A stretch of 64,000 nucleotides of DNA from Lewinellaceae bacterium (GTDB lineage: Bacteria > Bacteroidota > Bacteroidia > Chitinophagales > Saprospiraceae): NCBI GenBank assembly GCA_020636375.1, contig JACJXZ010000018.1, positions 164,300 to 228,299 on the forward strand, in the 5' to 3' direction. The notes under the pieces are model-generated. The model worked only from the letters and a program-made list of their open reading frames with translations, made no database searches and was not told the origin of the DNA. A program made the position numbers and the translations under genes. Positions within the stretch are counted from its first letter, which is position 1, and each line of letters starts with the position of its first letter. Below, piece by piece: positions 1 through 10,030 of this stretch.

Positions 1-1288
1 TGCCGGCGGCATCGGCGGTGGGGTAATAAATGCCGGCCGCTACCCAGATCTCGTCGCCGTCATCAGCGGCATCAAGCCCTTCCTGCAGGGTTTTGAAAGC
101 ACATGCCCAACCTACTCCGGGGCCCGACGCGGCCACGCCCGCGTCTACATACCAGCGGGTTATGTCGGAGAACGAACTCTGGTATTCATAGGCCCCGATG
201 TCGGCGATATTGCCGCCGCTAATGGCGTCTACCCGGGCCAGCCCGTCTTTGTCTGTTGCAGGCGCCGAATCGTCGCCGGCATCGATGGCCGGCGAGCAGG
301 GCTCGAGGCGCAGGTCGCCGTCCGCAACAAGGTAGATGGGCTGGCTGATGAAGCGCGGATCCACGTTGCCGTCGCCGCTGGGGCAGTTGGAGCAGGGGCT
401 GTAACCGCCCTGCACGATCGAATAGGTGATGGTGAGGAGGCTGTTGTTGTCTGTATAGATCTCACTGCTGTTGCCCCAGAAGATGCAGTTGATCGCAGAT
501 GGAGAGGAGTTACTGCTGTACATTCCCACTCCATTTCTTCCCTGATTGCCGCTGAAGGTACAGTTGGCCACCATCGGATTGGAACTATAATTGACCATCC
601 CACCGCCATCGACCGCCCCATTACCGGTGAAGGTACAGTTGCTTACCGTCGGATTAGCGTCAAAATTCCCCATCCCGCCGCCAACCAATGCCCTATTGCC
701 GCTAAAGGCACAGTTGGCCACCGTCGGGCTGGAGATATTATTGAACATCCCGCCCCCAATGTCGCTAAACATAAATAACCCGTTGGCATTCCCACCGGTT
801 ATCGTGAAGCCGTCGAGCACGGCGGTGCTGTTCAAACCTTCGCTGTAAATAACGTGGTAACTGTTGTCCGCATCCACATTCTCCTGGCCGATATCGCCGC
901 TCAGGATGGTTGCATTGGATGCCAGGCTCCTTTCCGGGAGCAGGGATTCCGTTCCGTTAAAACCGCCGTATATGGCCAGTCCGTTTTTCAATATGAAGCT
1001 GGCGAACCGGTCATTGTCAGTCTGTCCCGGCCCTTCGTCAGGGTAATAAGTGCCGGCCGCTACCCAAACTTCATCTCCGGAAGCCGCTACCGAAAGGGCT
1101 TTTTGCAAAGTCTGGAAAGCCGCGCCCCAGGAGTTGCCGGTATTGGCGTCGTTGCCTCCGGGTTTGACATACCAGGTGGCGGCACTTGCCTCAGAAACCA
1201 GCAGTAAAAGCCCTGCAAATAAAGCAAAGGCCTTCAAAAAGTAATCAACTTGTGGGTTTTGTATCCACTTGAGCTTATTTCTCAACAT
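1..1288 (-). CDS. Choice-of-anchor Q / right-handed beta-helix surface protein (C-terminus beyond the window)
   Basis: The frame is open from an ATG at 1286-1288 to the left edge, so the C-terminus is missing. An N-terminal signal peptide ends near ASA. It is followed by a module that starts WYVKPGGNDANTG and ends in VWVAAGTYYP. The middle carries short repeats of the type NPTVSNCTFTGN and GGGMxN, which are rungs of a pectate-lyase-like beta-helix, and then a CSPAIDAGD/DIGAYEYQ block typical of choice-of-anchor Q proteins. A second WYVDAG...EIWVAAGIYYP module begins close to the left edge, so the protein is a tandem of at least two beta-helix units. Such proteins are usually secreted through T9SS and bind or cut polysaccharides. 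No catalytic site can be assigned. The expected sorting domain would lie outside the window. Confidence 0.85.
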   Translation of the reverse strand, partial: MLRNKLKWIQNPQVDYFLKAFALFAGLLLLVSEASAATWYVKPGGNDANTGNSWGAAFQTLQKALSVAASGDEVWVAAGTYYPDEGPGQTDNDRFASFILKNGLAIYGGFNGTESLLPERSLASNATILSGDIGQENVDADNSYHVIYSEGLNSTAVLDGFTITGGNANGLFMFSDIGGGMFNNISSPTVANCAFSGNRALVGGGMGNFDANPTVSNCTFTGNGAVDGGGMVNYSSNPMVANCTFSGNQGRNGVGMYSSNSSPSAINCIFWGNSSEIYTDNNSLLTITYSIVQGGYSPCSNCPSGDGNVDPRFISQPIYLVADGDLRLEPCSPAIDAGDDSAPATDKDGLARVDAISGGNIADIGAYEYQSSFSDITRWYVDAGVAASGPGVGWACAFKTLQEGLDAADDGDEIWVAAGIYYPTADAAG

Positions 1289-1534
1289 GACAAGATAGTT
1301 TTACCCCCGCAATGGAAGCAGGGGTCAGGTGAAATAGTTTTATAAGGGCCATGGGTTGCTCTTTGAGTTCGGCGATGCGCCCCTTCAGTTCTTAGTTGCG
1401 TCTGGCCAGTTCCTGTGAGATCCATGATCCGCTACTTTGTGTGTGTACCACAAAGATGAAGGGCTGGCAGTAAAGGCACTTTACTTATTGTTCGGAAGGC
1501 TTTACCTATTGTTCAGAAGAGGATCAAAGCAGCC

Positions 1535-2587
1535 CTATTTTCTCGTCTGCCGGGGCGATTCTCCATATGTTTCGGCATAGATGCGGGAAAAATAGGCGGG
1601 GTTACCGATGCCCACTTCATAACCGACTTCGGAGATATTCAGATCGGTCGTGAGGAGGAGTTCCCGGGCCTTGTTCAGGCGGATCAAACGGATGAATTCG
1701 GTGGTCGACTGCCCGGTCAGCGCCTTGATCTTATTGTGCAACTGGGTGCGGCTGATGCCCAGCGCCCGTTGCAGGTGGACGATGCCAAAATCCTCTTCTG
1801 CAATATGTGCCAATACTTCCTGCCGCAGTTTTTGGATAAAAACATTTTCTATTTCGGGGGCTTCAGAAGCGGAAGCCTGGTCGGCAGCCGCCAGGTTGCG
1901 GTATGTCACCTGCAGTTTCTTCCTCAGGATCAATAACTGTTCCAGGTGAACGAGCAACTCTTCCTGCTCGAAGGGTTTGGGCAGGTAGGCGTCCGCGCCT
2001 TTCCGCAGGCCGGTTATCTTCGAATCAAAATCCGCTTTGGCGGTCAGCAGTACGATGGGGATGTGGCTGGTACGTTCATCGTTCTTAAGGGTTTCGCACA
2101 GGGCGAAGCCATCTTTTACCGGCATCATTACGTCGCTCACGATCAGATCGGGCACTTCGTCGATAGCTAGTTCGATACCTTCCTGACCGTCTTTGGCCAG
2201 CAGCAGATGGTAGAGGGTTCCCAGGCAGGCGGTCAGGTAGAGGCGGACATCGGCGTTGTCTTCCACGATCAGGAGGGTAGGCAGCCCGGCGTTTGCCTGG
2301 CCGGAACCTGCCAGACTCGCTTGTGCGGCGGGCGCTGCCGGCACTTTTGAAATTTCCGGAGAAACGGCCGCCAGAGCAGCGCTTTCTGCTGTCGGAATAA
2401 GTTCGCCTTCCTGGACTTTGGCTTCCCGGGTTATGGGGAAAGCCAGCGAAAAGTTGGTTCCCGCGCCGGGCTTGCTGGACACTTCAATTGTGCCATTGAG
2501 GAGTTGCACCAGTTCTTTTGTCAGCGCCAGGCCTACGCCAGACCCCTGCTGTTTTTGCGTTGCCAAATCCTCCACCTGATAAAACAA
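1535..2587 (-). pseudogene. Hybrid two-component sensor, 3' fragment: end of ATPase domain, receiver domain and AraC-type HTH
   Basis: This is the C-terminal third of a one-protein two-component system that reads continuously from the fragment upstream if one base is removed near 2610. It starts with the last part of the histidine-kinase ATPase domain (GSGVGLALTKELV). A receiver domain follows, with the phospho-acceptor Asp in VSDVMMPVKDG and the conserved Lys in PKPF. It ends in an AraC-family helix-turn-helix (ISRTQLHNKIKALTG and NPAYFSRIYAETYGESP). In intact hybrid systems the receiver relays phosphate to the DNA-binding domain, which controls nearby polysaccharide-use or surface genes. 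As written, this part could only be translated separately from an internal ATG. Confidence 0.8.
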
Positions 2588-2588
2588 T

Positions 2589-4106
2589 TCAAAGATATGG
2601 GGTTAAGGCCTCAGCGGAAATTCCCTGGCCGCTGTCTTTTACCTGAATGAGCAGCTGTTCCCGGCCGGCCTCACTGTGCTGCCGGTCTATTTGCAGGTCA
2701 ATATCGCCCGGACCCGGGGTATATTTGATGGCGTTGGACAGCAGGTTCGACAGGATGTGCATCATTTTCTCCGGGTCATAATCCATATCTACAGTGTCAG
2801 GGTTGGCCAGCACATGTATGCGCAGGCCTTTGGATTGAGCCAGTTGGACAAACGATTCGGCGATGTAACGGAGGTAGGGAATGATGTTTCCGCGCACGAG
2901 GTTGATAGTCAGCGCGCCGGATTCAAGTTTGCGCAGATCGAGGATCTGATTGATCAGGGAGAGCAGCTGCTGGCTGTTGCGTTGGATCAGTTCCATGCCC
3001 TTTTCCAGCCATTGTCCGGGTTGTTGCCGGATTTGGGTGGCCATACCGGAAATGACTGTGAGCGGAGTACGGAATTCGTGGGATATATTTGTAAAAAAGC
3101 GGGATTTGAATTCGTCAAGTGCCCGCAACTTGGCTGCCTGCTGCTCGATCATCTCCTTGTCGCGCCGAATCTGCTCGGTTCGCGCCGCCACCTCTGCCTC
3201 CAGGCGTTCGCGTTCCGTCTGCAGGCGGCGGATCCAGAAAAAAGCGGCCAGCAAAAAAGGCAAGGCACACAATACGTAGAACCACCAGGTTTTATAGAAA
3301 AATTCGGCTACGTCCACCTCGATCACCAGTGGCTCCGGCGTACAGATGCCCCGGTGATCGTAGCCCCGGATGCGGATCTGATAGTGCCCCGGCGAAAGGT
3401 TGGGAAGGTCGAGTTGCGATTTTTTGCCGATGTAAATCCATTCCGAAGCATCGGGGGCGTTCGCCGGCGCGATCTTGTACGCGAAACTGTGGTCCGCTAT
3501 CCGAACGAGGCTGGACAGTGAAAAACTAAGGTTCAAATAGCGGTGGGCCGCCGGCAAATGAAGGGCGCCCAGTTGATCGAATCCGAAATACAAGGTGCTG
3601 TCAGCTCCTTTCCGGGAGTCGTATCGCGTGATACCGGCCAGGTAAATGCGCAGTTTATCAGAAAGCTGGAGTTGTTTTTTAAGCGCTTCCGGATCAATGA
3701 TATTGATACCTTTTACACTACCGAACAACAGCAGTCCGCCGGAACCCTGGCAATAGGAAAAGCGGTTAAATTCATTGGTTGAAAGCCCGTCTTCTTCATA
3801 CAACTGCGCCAGTACTTCGCCTTCGGCGGAAATCAGGTTAAGCCCGTTGTAGGTAGCTACCCAGCGCACACCGTCCTTGTCGCGGAGAATGCCAACTACG
3901 GTATTGTTCGACAGCCCGTCTTCCCGGCCGATCACCTGCACCCTGCCTGAGCTTTTGTGTGGCCAGGTCGAAAAAACACAAGCCCTGTTTTTCCGTGAAA
4001 AGGGCAACTGTCCGGCTATCGAGAAAGGTGAATTTGGCAAAATAAGACCCGGCCGGAAAAGCGGTGGGCGTATGGTTAGCATCCAGCCGAACCAGGTTTT
4101 CGCCAT
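2589..4106 (-). pseudogene. Hybrid two-component sensor, middle fragment: propeller end, Y_Y_Y domain, membrane segment, HisKA
   Basis: This is the central part of the same gene. The last propeller blade repeats (LSNNTVVGILRDKDGVRWVAT) lead into a Y_Y_Y-type immunoglobulin-like domain. One transmembrane helix (WWFYVLCALPFLLAAFFWI) follows, then a coiled coil and the HisKA dimerisation helix with the phospho-accepting His in FFTNISHEFRTPLTVI. The N box (MMHILSNLLSNAIKYTP) and G1 box (DSGQGISAEAL) are present before the frame ends at TPYL. Taking the sequence TTAACCCCATATC as carrying one extra base restores ALPHIFELFYQVED, the expected continuation. The shift toward the fragment upstream lies near 3945. 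Confidence 0.8.
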
Positions 4107-5502
4107 TGCTGTACCACCAATAGCCGCCTTCCGCTACCAGGTTAGACATGGAAACAGGATGCAGGAGCGGCCCAACCATCGGATTGTCCGTTTGTGCATG
4201 GTTTTGGCCGGGAAAATTCCGAAGCCCAATAAAAGCAAACCGGTCGCCTTCTTCCGGCCTTACCAGATATTCGCCGGGCTTCCATTCAACGATCCCCCGC
4301 GTCGCGGAGCCCGTCAGGGAAGTAGTGATGGCGCCGTAAAATTTAAGATCGGCTGCGAGCACGCCCCCCTGCTGAAACGCCAGTATATTGCGCCGGAAAT
4401 CCCGGCTCCACACATTGTAATGCAGCAGGTTTTCAAAACGGGATGCTTCCACGGTGGCTTTCAGCACTTCGCTGTAGTCGAACAACTGGCCGCTTGTATC
4501 CATCAGCACACCGACATAATGGTTGCTGTTATCCGGAAAAAGAAACAGGAGATTGCCTGCCAAATCCTGTGCAATGCGGTAATTGAAAATGTAGCTGTTG
4601 TGGTCCATGGCGTGGGGGAAAACCCACCGCAGCGCAGCCTTTCCCGTCGAAGTGTCAATTTGATATACATGGTCCCGATCGGCAAGCAAAACCTGCCCAT
4701 GCGGGCCTTCCACCAGGTTGGCCCGGTAGCGGAATAGTTCCGGAGGAGGAGGCGTCCCGGCAAACAGTTCGTCGAAGGTATAAGGCCGAAGGCTGTGGTT
4801 CTGAAGATTGAACCGGAGTATCTTCAACCGCTCGCGCAGGGTACCGCTAAAGACCATATCCCACGCTTCACAGAACCACAGGTCGTCCCCGGCGAGCAAC
4901 TGGAAATTGGGGAAAAACCGGTCTTTTTCCACTTCCTGGTCGTGGTCGATGGTGGATTCGTATTCCAGAAGCAACTCTGGTTTATCCTGTTTCAGTTGGT
5001 AGATGAGCTGGCGGTTGGCATACCCGGCCAATACGATCAGCCCGTGTTTCGGAGCAAAACCCATAAACATAATCTCCGCCTGTTCGCGGCCCAGCCGGTA
5101 GAAATGCGTTTCGCGGGTGTCGGGGTTGAAGCAAAATAAATGGTTTGTTTTTCGAAAATATCCATACAGCTCTCCGGACTCCAGCATTCCGGCCAGACAT
5201 GCCTGGCCGGTGGCGCCCTCCGGCTGGTTGATCCAATGGATTTCTTCCGCCCTGCGCCCGTTGAACTGATAAAAATTAATGGTTTGATGTTCGGGTTGTC
5301 CGAAACAAGGGTTGATCCACAGGCGTCCCTTCTGGTCTTTCATGCCGTTCCAGGTACAGGTGATGGGCATGCCGTCTTCCTGGGTGAATTGGGTGATGTT
5401 GGAAGGATAAAGTTTGGGAAAGCCTCTCCAATCCTGCCCGCCGGCAACAAGGGGGAGGAGCAATAAACATAAAAAAGTGCAGGCCGTAAAGCGCAGTGCC
5501 AT
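3838..5502 (-). pseudogene. Hybrid two-component sensor, 5' fragment: signal peptide and periplasmic beta-propeller
   Basis: This is the N-terminal sensor part. The start is placed at the ATG at 5502 because it gives a clean signal peptide (MALRFTACTFLCLLLLPL); an ATG 69 bases upstream would put a polar extension in front. The body is a periplasmic two-component-regulator propeller with many WI/W-rich blade repeats. After about 3945 the frame departs from the propeller pattern and the last 36 or so residues are out of frame. Skipping one base in CTCAGGCAGGG gives KLGRVQVIGREDGLSNN, which joins the next fragment exactly. All three fragments together would make a protein of about 1,320 residues. 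Two lesions in one gene mean decay or assembly indels. Confidence 0.8.
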
Positions 5503-5592
5503 CGGGGCAAATTTCGAAAAATTGACAGATAGAAAAAAGCCTGGCCCCTGGCCCAGAGGACCCGGGCACAAAAGAAAGGCCTCTTATTTCGT

Positions 5593-7626
5593 TCACACTT
5601 TCCACAACCGCAGCAACAGCACCTCCCCCGCCAGAAACGCCAGCGCCAGGATCAAACACCAGCGCCACAGAGGCGTGCCCTGGCTCTGCTCTTCGATGCG
5701 GGCCGTTAGCACCGCCGTATCGGCGATGTTGATGATGTTGGCCTGGGCCCCCACCCGTTCGCGGAGGGCGTCCGGGGCATAGTAATCGAGGGCCGACTCG
5801 CGGCGGTCGTAGTTGAAGGCGTAGGTTCCAAGCGGGTTGCCCTCCCGGAGGAACAGGGTATAGAACCCGGCGTCGCGCACCTGGTTGTTGACGCCGAGGA
5901 AGGCCTTCGCGCCGATGATGCGCTGCTCGGGGATGAATTCGCGCCCCTGCCCCTTGAGCTTGTACACGATGTCGGAGCTGGTCGTTTGGTGGTTGGCCTC
6001 GATGACCTCGTCCTTGCCGATGGAATAGGCGATCTTCTGGCCTTTGCCGGAGGAGATGGCCATTTTGTACAACATGGGGATGAAGATTTCGCCGTTGCGC
6101 ACCAGGCCGTTGTACTGCTCGTCGAGCGGGGCGGCACAGAGGTAGAGGTTGCCTTTATCCACCTGATATTTGGACAGGAAGGCATTGCCGTCGCGGTAAG
6201 TTAGCAGGCGCTCTTCGCCGCGGCTGGCGGAAGTGGCCAGGCGGAAATTGCCCTGGGTAGCCGGCAGCTTCAGGTTGGCGCTTTTGTTTTCGAAGACGTC
6301 GTTGAAGATGAATTCCTCGGTATTCACCGAACCGACGATGCGGGTTTGCTCTTCGAAGGCCAGCAGTTCGTTGGCCGGGAAGGCCGCCAGGAAGCTGCGG
6401 TAGGTTTCGAGGTTGGCATTGCGGCCGGGAAAGACGAGGAGGTTGCCGCCTTCCCGGACGTACTGCGCCAGCTCGAAGGCCAGGCCGGTGGAGACGTTGT
6501 TCAGGCCGTTGGCCACGATGAGCTGGTAGTTGGAAAAAGAGGAATAGTCCAGGTTCTGGCTGAGCAGGTTGTCGATCCGGAAGTTGTCCATGCCGTTGAA
6601 GGCGGCGGTAAGATAGCGGTCGGGCGCCGATTCGTTGATCGACAGCACGTTGATCTGGTCTCTGACATTAAAGGCGATATAATACGTATCGTCGAACTGT
6701 ACCGGGTAGTCGGTGATGGCCAGCACGGCCTCGTGCCAGCCGGTGCGCTGGACGGAGAGGTTGACGGTATCCAGGACGGAGGCGCCGGCGGGGATGGACA
6801 GGGTCCCTACCGGTTTGGTTTGCCCTTCGTAGCGGATGGACAGGCGGATGTTCTCGGCGTCTTCCCCGGTGAGGTTTTTCACTTTGACGATCACGGGGTT
6901 GGACTGGCCGGCCACGGGCACCGGGGCTTCGAACCAGGCCGAGTCGATGCTGATGTTTCGTTCCTGGACGGCCTGCAGGGGGATGAGGTTGAGTTCGAGG
7001 GTAGTGTCGGCGTAATTTTCGATGTCGGTGATGTTGCGCTGGAAGTCGGAGATCATGTAGGCCACGTGGTTGTCCGTCCGGGCGGTTTGGAGGGCCTGCT
7101 GCTGGCGGGCCAGCACCCGGGAGAGGGCCTTCACTTCCGGGCTGATGGCCACCTCGTCGATGAGGCCCAGGGCGTCGTCGCGCCCGACGAGGCGCTGGTG
7201 GCGGCCTTCGAAGTCGTTGGTCAGTACCTGGAACTGGTCGTCGGGGGCATAGGCCTGCACGGCTTCGCGGGCGCGCTGCTTAGCTTTTTCCAGCAGGGGC
7301 ACGTCCTGGCTGAGGGCTTCCATGCTGAAGGAGTTGTCGATGAAAATGCTGACGGCTTTGGTGCCCGCCTTCACCTCGGCATTTTTGGCGGGGAGGAACG
7401 GCTGGGCGAAGGCCAGCACCAGAAAAGCGATGGCCAGCAGGCGCATCAGCAACACCAGCAGGTTGCGCAGCTTGGAGCGGGCGCTGGTCTCTTCCTTCAC
7501 TTCCTTCAGGAAGCGCACGTTGGTGAAATACACCTTCTTGAACCGCCGGAAGTAGAACAGGTGGAGTATGATGGGGACGGCCAGCGCGGCCAGGGCGAAC
7601 AGAAATGTCGGATATAAGAACTGCAT
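5593..7626 (-). CDS. BatA / aerotolerance-regulator-type membrane protein with VWA-like domain
   Basis: The 677-residue protein begins with the BatA N-terminal module: a first membrane helix, the basic motif FYFRRFKKVYFTNVRFLKEV, and a second helix near residues 57-80. A von Willebrand A-like domain follows with a DxSxS metal-binding site in IDNSFSME near residue 95. The long middle part has a beta-rich domain and a glutamine-amidotransferase-like stretch (EGGNLLVFPG). One C-terminal helix (LILALAFLAGEVLLLRLWKV) anchors the end. Proteins of this type usually sit beside MoxR ATPase and DUF58 genes. Here the DUF58 gene is about 39 kb away at 46531 and no moxR is visible. The exact role of the family is not settled. 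Confidence 0.85.
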   Translation of the reverse strand: MQFLYPTFLFALAALAVPIILHLFYFRRFKKVYFTNVRFLKEVKEETSARSKLRNLLVLLMRLLAIAFLVLAFAQPFLPAKNAEVKAGTKAVSIFIDNSFSMEALSQDVPLLEKAKQRAREAVQAYAPDDQFQVLTNDFEGRHQRLVGRDDALGLIDEVAISPEVKALSRVLARQQQALQTARTDNHVAYMISDFQRNITDIENYADTTLELNLIPLQAVQERNISIDSAWFEAPVPVAGQSNPVIVKVKNLTGEDAENIRLSIRYEGQTKPVGTLSIPAGASVLDTVNLSVQRTGWHEAVLAITDYPVQFDDTYYIAFNVRDQINVLSINESAPDRYLTAAFNGMDNFRIDNLLSQNLDYSSFSNYQLIVANGLNNVSTGLAFELAQYVREGGNLLVFPGRNANLETYRSFLAAFPANELLAFEEQTRIVGSVNTEEFIFNDVFENKSANLKLPATQGNFRLATSASRGEERLLTYRDGNAFLSKYQVDKGNLYLCAAPLDEQYNGLVRNGEIFIPMLYKMAISSGKGQKIAYSIGKDEVIEANHQTTSSDIVYKLKGQGREFIPEQRIIGAKAFLGVNNQVRDAGFYTLFLREGNPLGTYAFNYDRRESALDYYAPDALRERVGAQANIINIADTAVLTARIEEQSQGTPLWRWCLILALAFLAGEVLLLRLWKV

Positions 7627-7949
7627 GCGCTATCGTTGCTGTTGCGTTTGTTGAATTTTTGTTGCATTTTATCCCAGGGTGTTCCGGGGCATGCCTGTAT
7701 TGCCACGAAAACACTAAAGCACAAAACCCCACGAATCCTGATGGCTGTCGGGAGATCGAGCACTTAAACTGAATTAAACAACAATTCTTCGGGGGGTAGG
7801 TTGCGTTGTTGTCCGGTTCCCGCCTGCGCTTTTCTCAGGGAACGCAAATGTAGGGTATTTCTTTTGGGGTAAGAAGCATATATGTAAAAAACGGTTCAAC
7901 CTGACAAACCCGGCAGGTTGCGTTCATTTTTCAACCTAAACCACTCCTT
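7627..7949. other. Divergent intergenic region with short-word repeat
   Basis: This gap separates two divergent genes and must hold both promoters, but I see no full TTTG-spacer-TAnnTTTG pair. At 7698-7737 there is a run of the words CACGAAAACACTAAAGCAC, the same class as at 44142 and 56001. At 7897-7920 the sequence CAACCTG...CAGGTTG forms a 7-bp hairpin stem 30 bases before the downstream start codon. Confidence 0.5.
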
Positions 7950-8960
7950 ATGAAAGCTATGATTACTGCTCTGTTTCTAACCCTTTGCGCCTCCGCTTTT
8001 TCCCAGCCCGAAATCCGGGGCGGGGATATTTCCGTTGAGCAGGTGGGCGACTGCGTCAGCTCTTTGACGCTAAGGGCGCAGGCCGTTCTTTATTTTCACG
8101 GCCAGGAACCTTCCGTCGTTCCGGCTTCCGTAGAATTGTGCTGGGGCGACGGCAACTGCGAGCAGGCACCGCTCGTCTCTGCCGTTCAACTGGAATGGGA
8201 AACCGTCCGGGCACTCTACCTGGCCGAGCATGCCTATCCCTCCAGAGGGACATACGTTTTGAGTATTGAAGAATGTTGCTATCCCGACGATATTCTCAGT
8301 TTTCAGTCTGAGCCGGATATTCCGGCGAGCATACAGAACACTTACACTTTTCTAAGCCCTGTGTTTCAGGGGTGTAACGGCCAGGCTATGCCGCTGCAGC
8401 CACCGGTAGACATAGGCCTGTCCGGATCGGTATTCAACCATAACCCCAACCTGTACGACCCCGACGGCGACAGCCTCAGTTATCGCCTTGCAGAACTTAC
8501 AGACCCTGCGGTTTATCTCTACCCCCAGGAGTTTGACAACTGTACCAACAGCCTTGACATCGATCCCGTCACCGGAGACCTGAGATGGGACACCCCCTGC
8601 CTGCCCGGCCATTACGCTTTCGGGATAGCGGTTACAGAATGGCGGGATGGGATTCCCATTGCAGAAAGGCTTATCCAGCTCCACGTGCTCATCGAGGAGG
8701 CTACCGGGCTGTCCTTTTTTGCCGATCCCGGGTTATTCCGGGCAAGCCCCAACCCGGTATCAGGCACGCTCCGGCTGGATGGGGCATCCGGGATGCCTCT
8801 GGAGTTTGTCCTGTGCAACGTTCATGGCCAGCCGGCCCGGGAGTGGCGGGCGCTGCAATTGCCATGGGATGTTTCCTTATCCGACCTGCCGCCGGGAATT
8901 TATTTCCTCCGGGGCACAACCGGAAAGCGTACCTTTGCGTACAAGATCGTAAAACAATAG
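7950..8960 (+). CDS. Secreted T9SS-sorted surface protein (type A C-terminal domain)
   Basis: A signal peptide (MKAMITALFLTLCASAFSQ) is followed by a Cys-rich beta-domain with WGDGNC and a cadherin/PKD-like segment containing NHNPNLYDPDGDSLSYRL. The last 75 residues match a T9SS type A sorting domain: FRASPNPVSGTLRL, a central GQPAREW turn and the terminal FAYKIVKQ strand. The mature protein is therefore expected on the cell surface or in the medium. Its function cannot be told from sequence. The following reductase gene starts four bases after this stop codon, so they are probably cotranscribed even though their roles look unrelated. Confidence 0.85.
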   Translation: MKAMITALFLTLCASAFSQPEIRGGDISVEQVGDCVSSLTLRAQAVLYFHGQEPSVVPASVELCWGDGNCEQAPLVSAVQLEWETVRALYLAEHAYPSRGTYVLSIEECCYPDDILSFQSEPDIPASIQNTYTFLSPVFQGCNGQAMPLQPPVDIGLSGSVFNHNPNLYDPDGDSLSYRLAELTDPAVYLYPQEFDNCTNSLDIDPVTGDLRWDTPCLPGHYAFGIAVTEWRDGIPIAERLIQLHVLIEEATGLSFFADPGLFRASPNPVSGTLRLDGASGMPLEFVLCNVHGQPAREWRALQLPWDVSLSDLPPGIYFLRGTTGKRTFAYKIVKQ

Positions 8961-8964
8961 GCCT

Positions 8965-9819
8965 GTGTCGATACTCATCACCGGGGTTTCCGGTTTTTTA
9001 GGTTCGCATGTCGCCCGCCTGCTGGAAGAGCGGAGGCGGCCTTTTACTGGTTTTTACAATATGAAAAAGCCGGACATCCCCGCCGAGCAGCTCGACCTGT
9101 TCGACCGAAAGGAAGTCCTGCAGCGGTTGGAAGAACTGCAACCGAGCGCCATCCTGCACCTGGCCGCTGCGGCCAGCCCCAACTGGTGCGAGCTGCACCC
9201 CAAGGAATCGCAGGTGATCAACGTGGACGTGCCCATCGCGCTGGCCAACTACGCCCGCGAGGCCGGCATCCCCTTCCTGTTCACCTCCACCGACCTGGTC
9301 TTCGACGGGCAGAGCGCCCCTTACGATGAAGAATGGGCCCCCTCCCCTATCTGCACCTACGGCATGCAGAAGGCGGCGGCGGAGCAGGGCGTGCTGCTCG
9401 CCTGTCCGGAAGCGGCCGTCGTCCGCCTGCCCCTGCTCTACGGTTGGGGCAACAACTTCCTGAAACAATGGCTAGAAAGCCTGAAAGCCGGCCAGCCCCT
9501 GCCCGCCTTTGTCGATGAATTCCGCAGCCCCGCCTATGTGCAGGATGCCGCCCACGGCCTGCTGATGCTGCTGGACCTGGGCGCTGCCGGCTTCTTCCAC
9601 CTGGGCGGGCCGGAGCCGGCTTCCCGCTTCGATATGGCCACCCACATCGCCCGTGCCTTCGGCATCGACGAGCGGCTGGTGCAGCCCGCCCGGCAGGCCG
9701 ACGTGGCCATGCCCGCGCCGCGACCCGCCGATGTGAGCCTGAGCAGCGAAAGGGCTTATGCGCTGGGGTATCAGCCGAGGGGGATGGAGGAGGCGTTGGG
9801 GGAATTGGGGGGGATGTAA
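8965..9819 (+). CDS. SDR-family NAD-dependent reductase, RmlD (dTDP-4-dehydrorhamnose reductase)-like
   Basis: This extended short-chain dehydrogenase has the N-terminal nucleotide motif TGVSGFLGSH, a catalytic Thr/Ser stretch FTSTDLVFDG and the active-site YGMQK (YxxxK). FVDEFRSPAYVQDAA and FHLGGPEP are typical of the RmlD/epimerase substrate side. The likely reaction is NADPH-dependent reduction of a sugar nucleotide or a related ketone, but no other rhamnose gene is nearby and the substrate is unknown. The start is a GTG, as the frame has no ATG before the dinucleotide-binding motif. The stop codon TAA is supplied by the first unit of the downstream repeat tract. Confidence 0.85.
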   Translation: MSILITGVSGFLGSHVARLLEERRRPFTGFYNMKKPDIPAEQLDLFDRKEVLQRLEELQPSAILHLAAAASPNWCELHPKESQVINVDVPIALANYAREAGIPFLFTSTDLVFDGQSAPYDEEWAPSPICTYGMQKAAAEQGVLLACPEAAVVRLPLLYGWGNNFLKQWLESLKAGQPLPAFVDEFRSPAYVQDAAHGLLMLLDLGAAGFFHLGGPEPASRFDMATHIARAFGIDERLVQPARQADVAMPAPRPADVSLSSERAYALGYQPRGMEEALGELGGM

Positions 9820-9930
9820 TGGAAATGTAGGGGAGATACAATGGAAATACAGTGGAAATGCAATGGAAATACAGTGGAAATGTAGGGGGAATACAATGGA
9901 AATACAGTGGAAATGCAATGGAAATAGGGA
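9820..9930. repeat. Tandem tract, 11-bp unit (acaatggaaat-type)
   Basis: About nine copies of an 11-bp unit alternate between acaatggaaat, acagtggaaat and gcaatggaaat. The tract begins at the stop codon of the reductase gene. A related tract on the other strand occurs at 14773. The next 100 bases hold heptamer words of the GAACAGC type (9975-10005). Confidence 0.9.
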
Positions 9931-10030
9931 TAATTTATTTTTCTGTGTCTTCTGAAAAGCGCCCTTGATTTTCAACGAACAGCAAACAGCGAACAGCAAA
10001 CCGCCCCTTATCCAAGGCAAGGAAAAAAAC

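Noticed and set aside
1300..1500. Minus-strand short stretches reading FVVHTQSSGSWISQELARRN and ELKGRIAELKEQPMALIKLF
   Set aside because: They are protein-like but very short, separated by a stop, without a start codon or family match.
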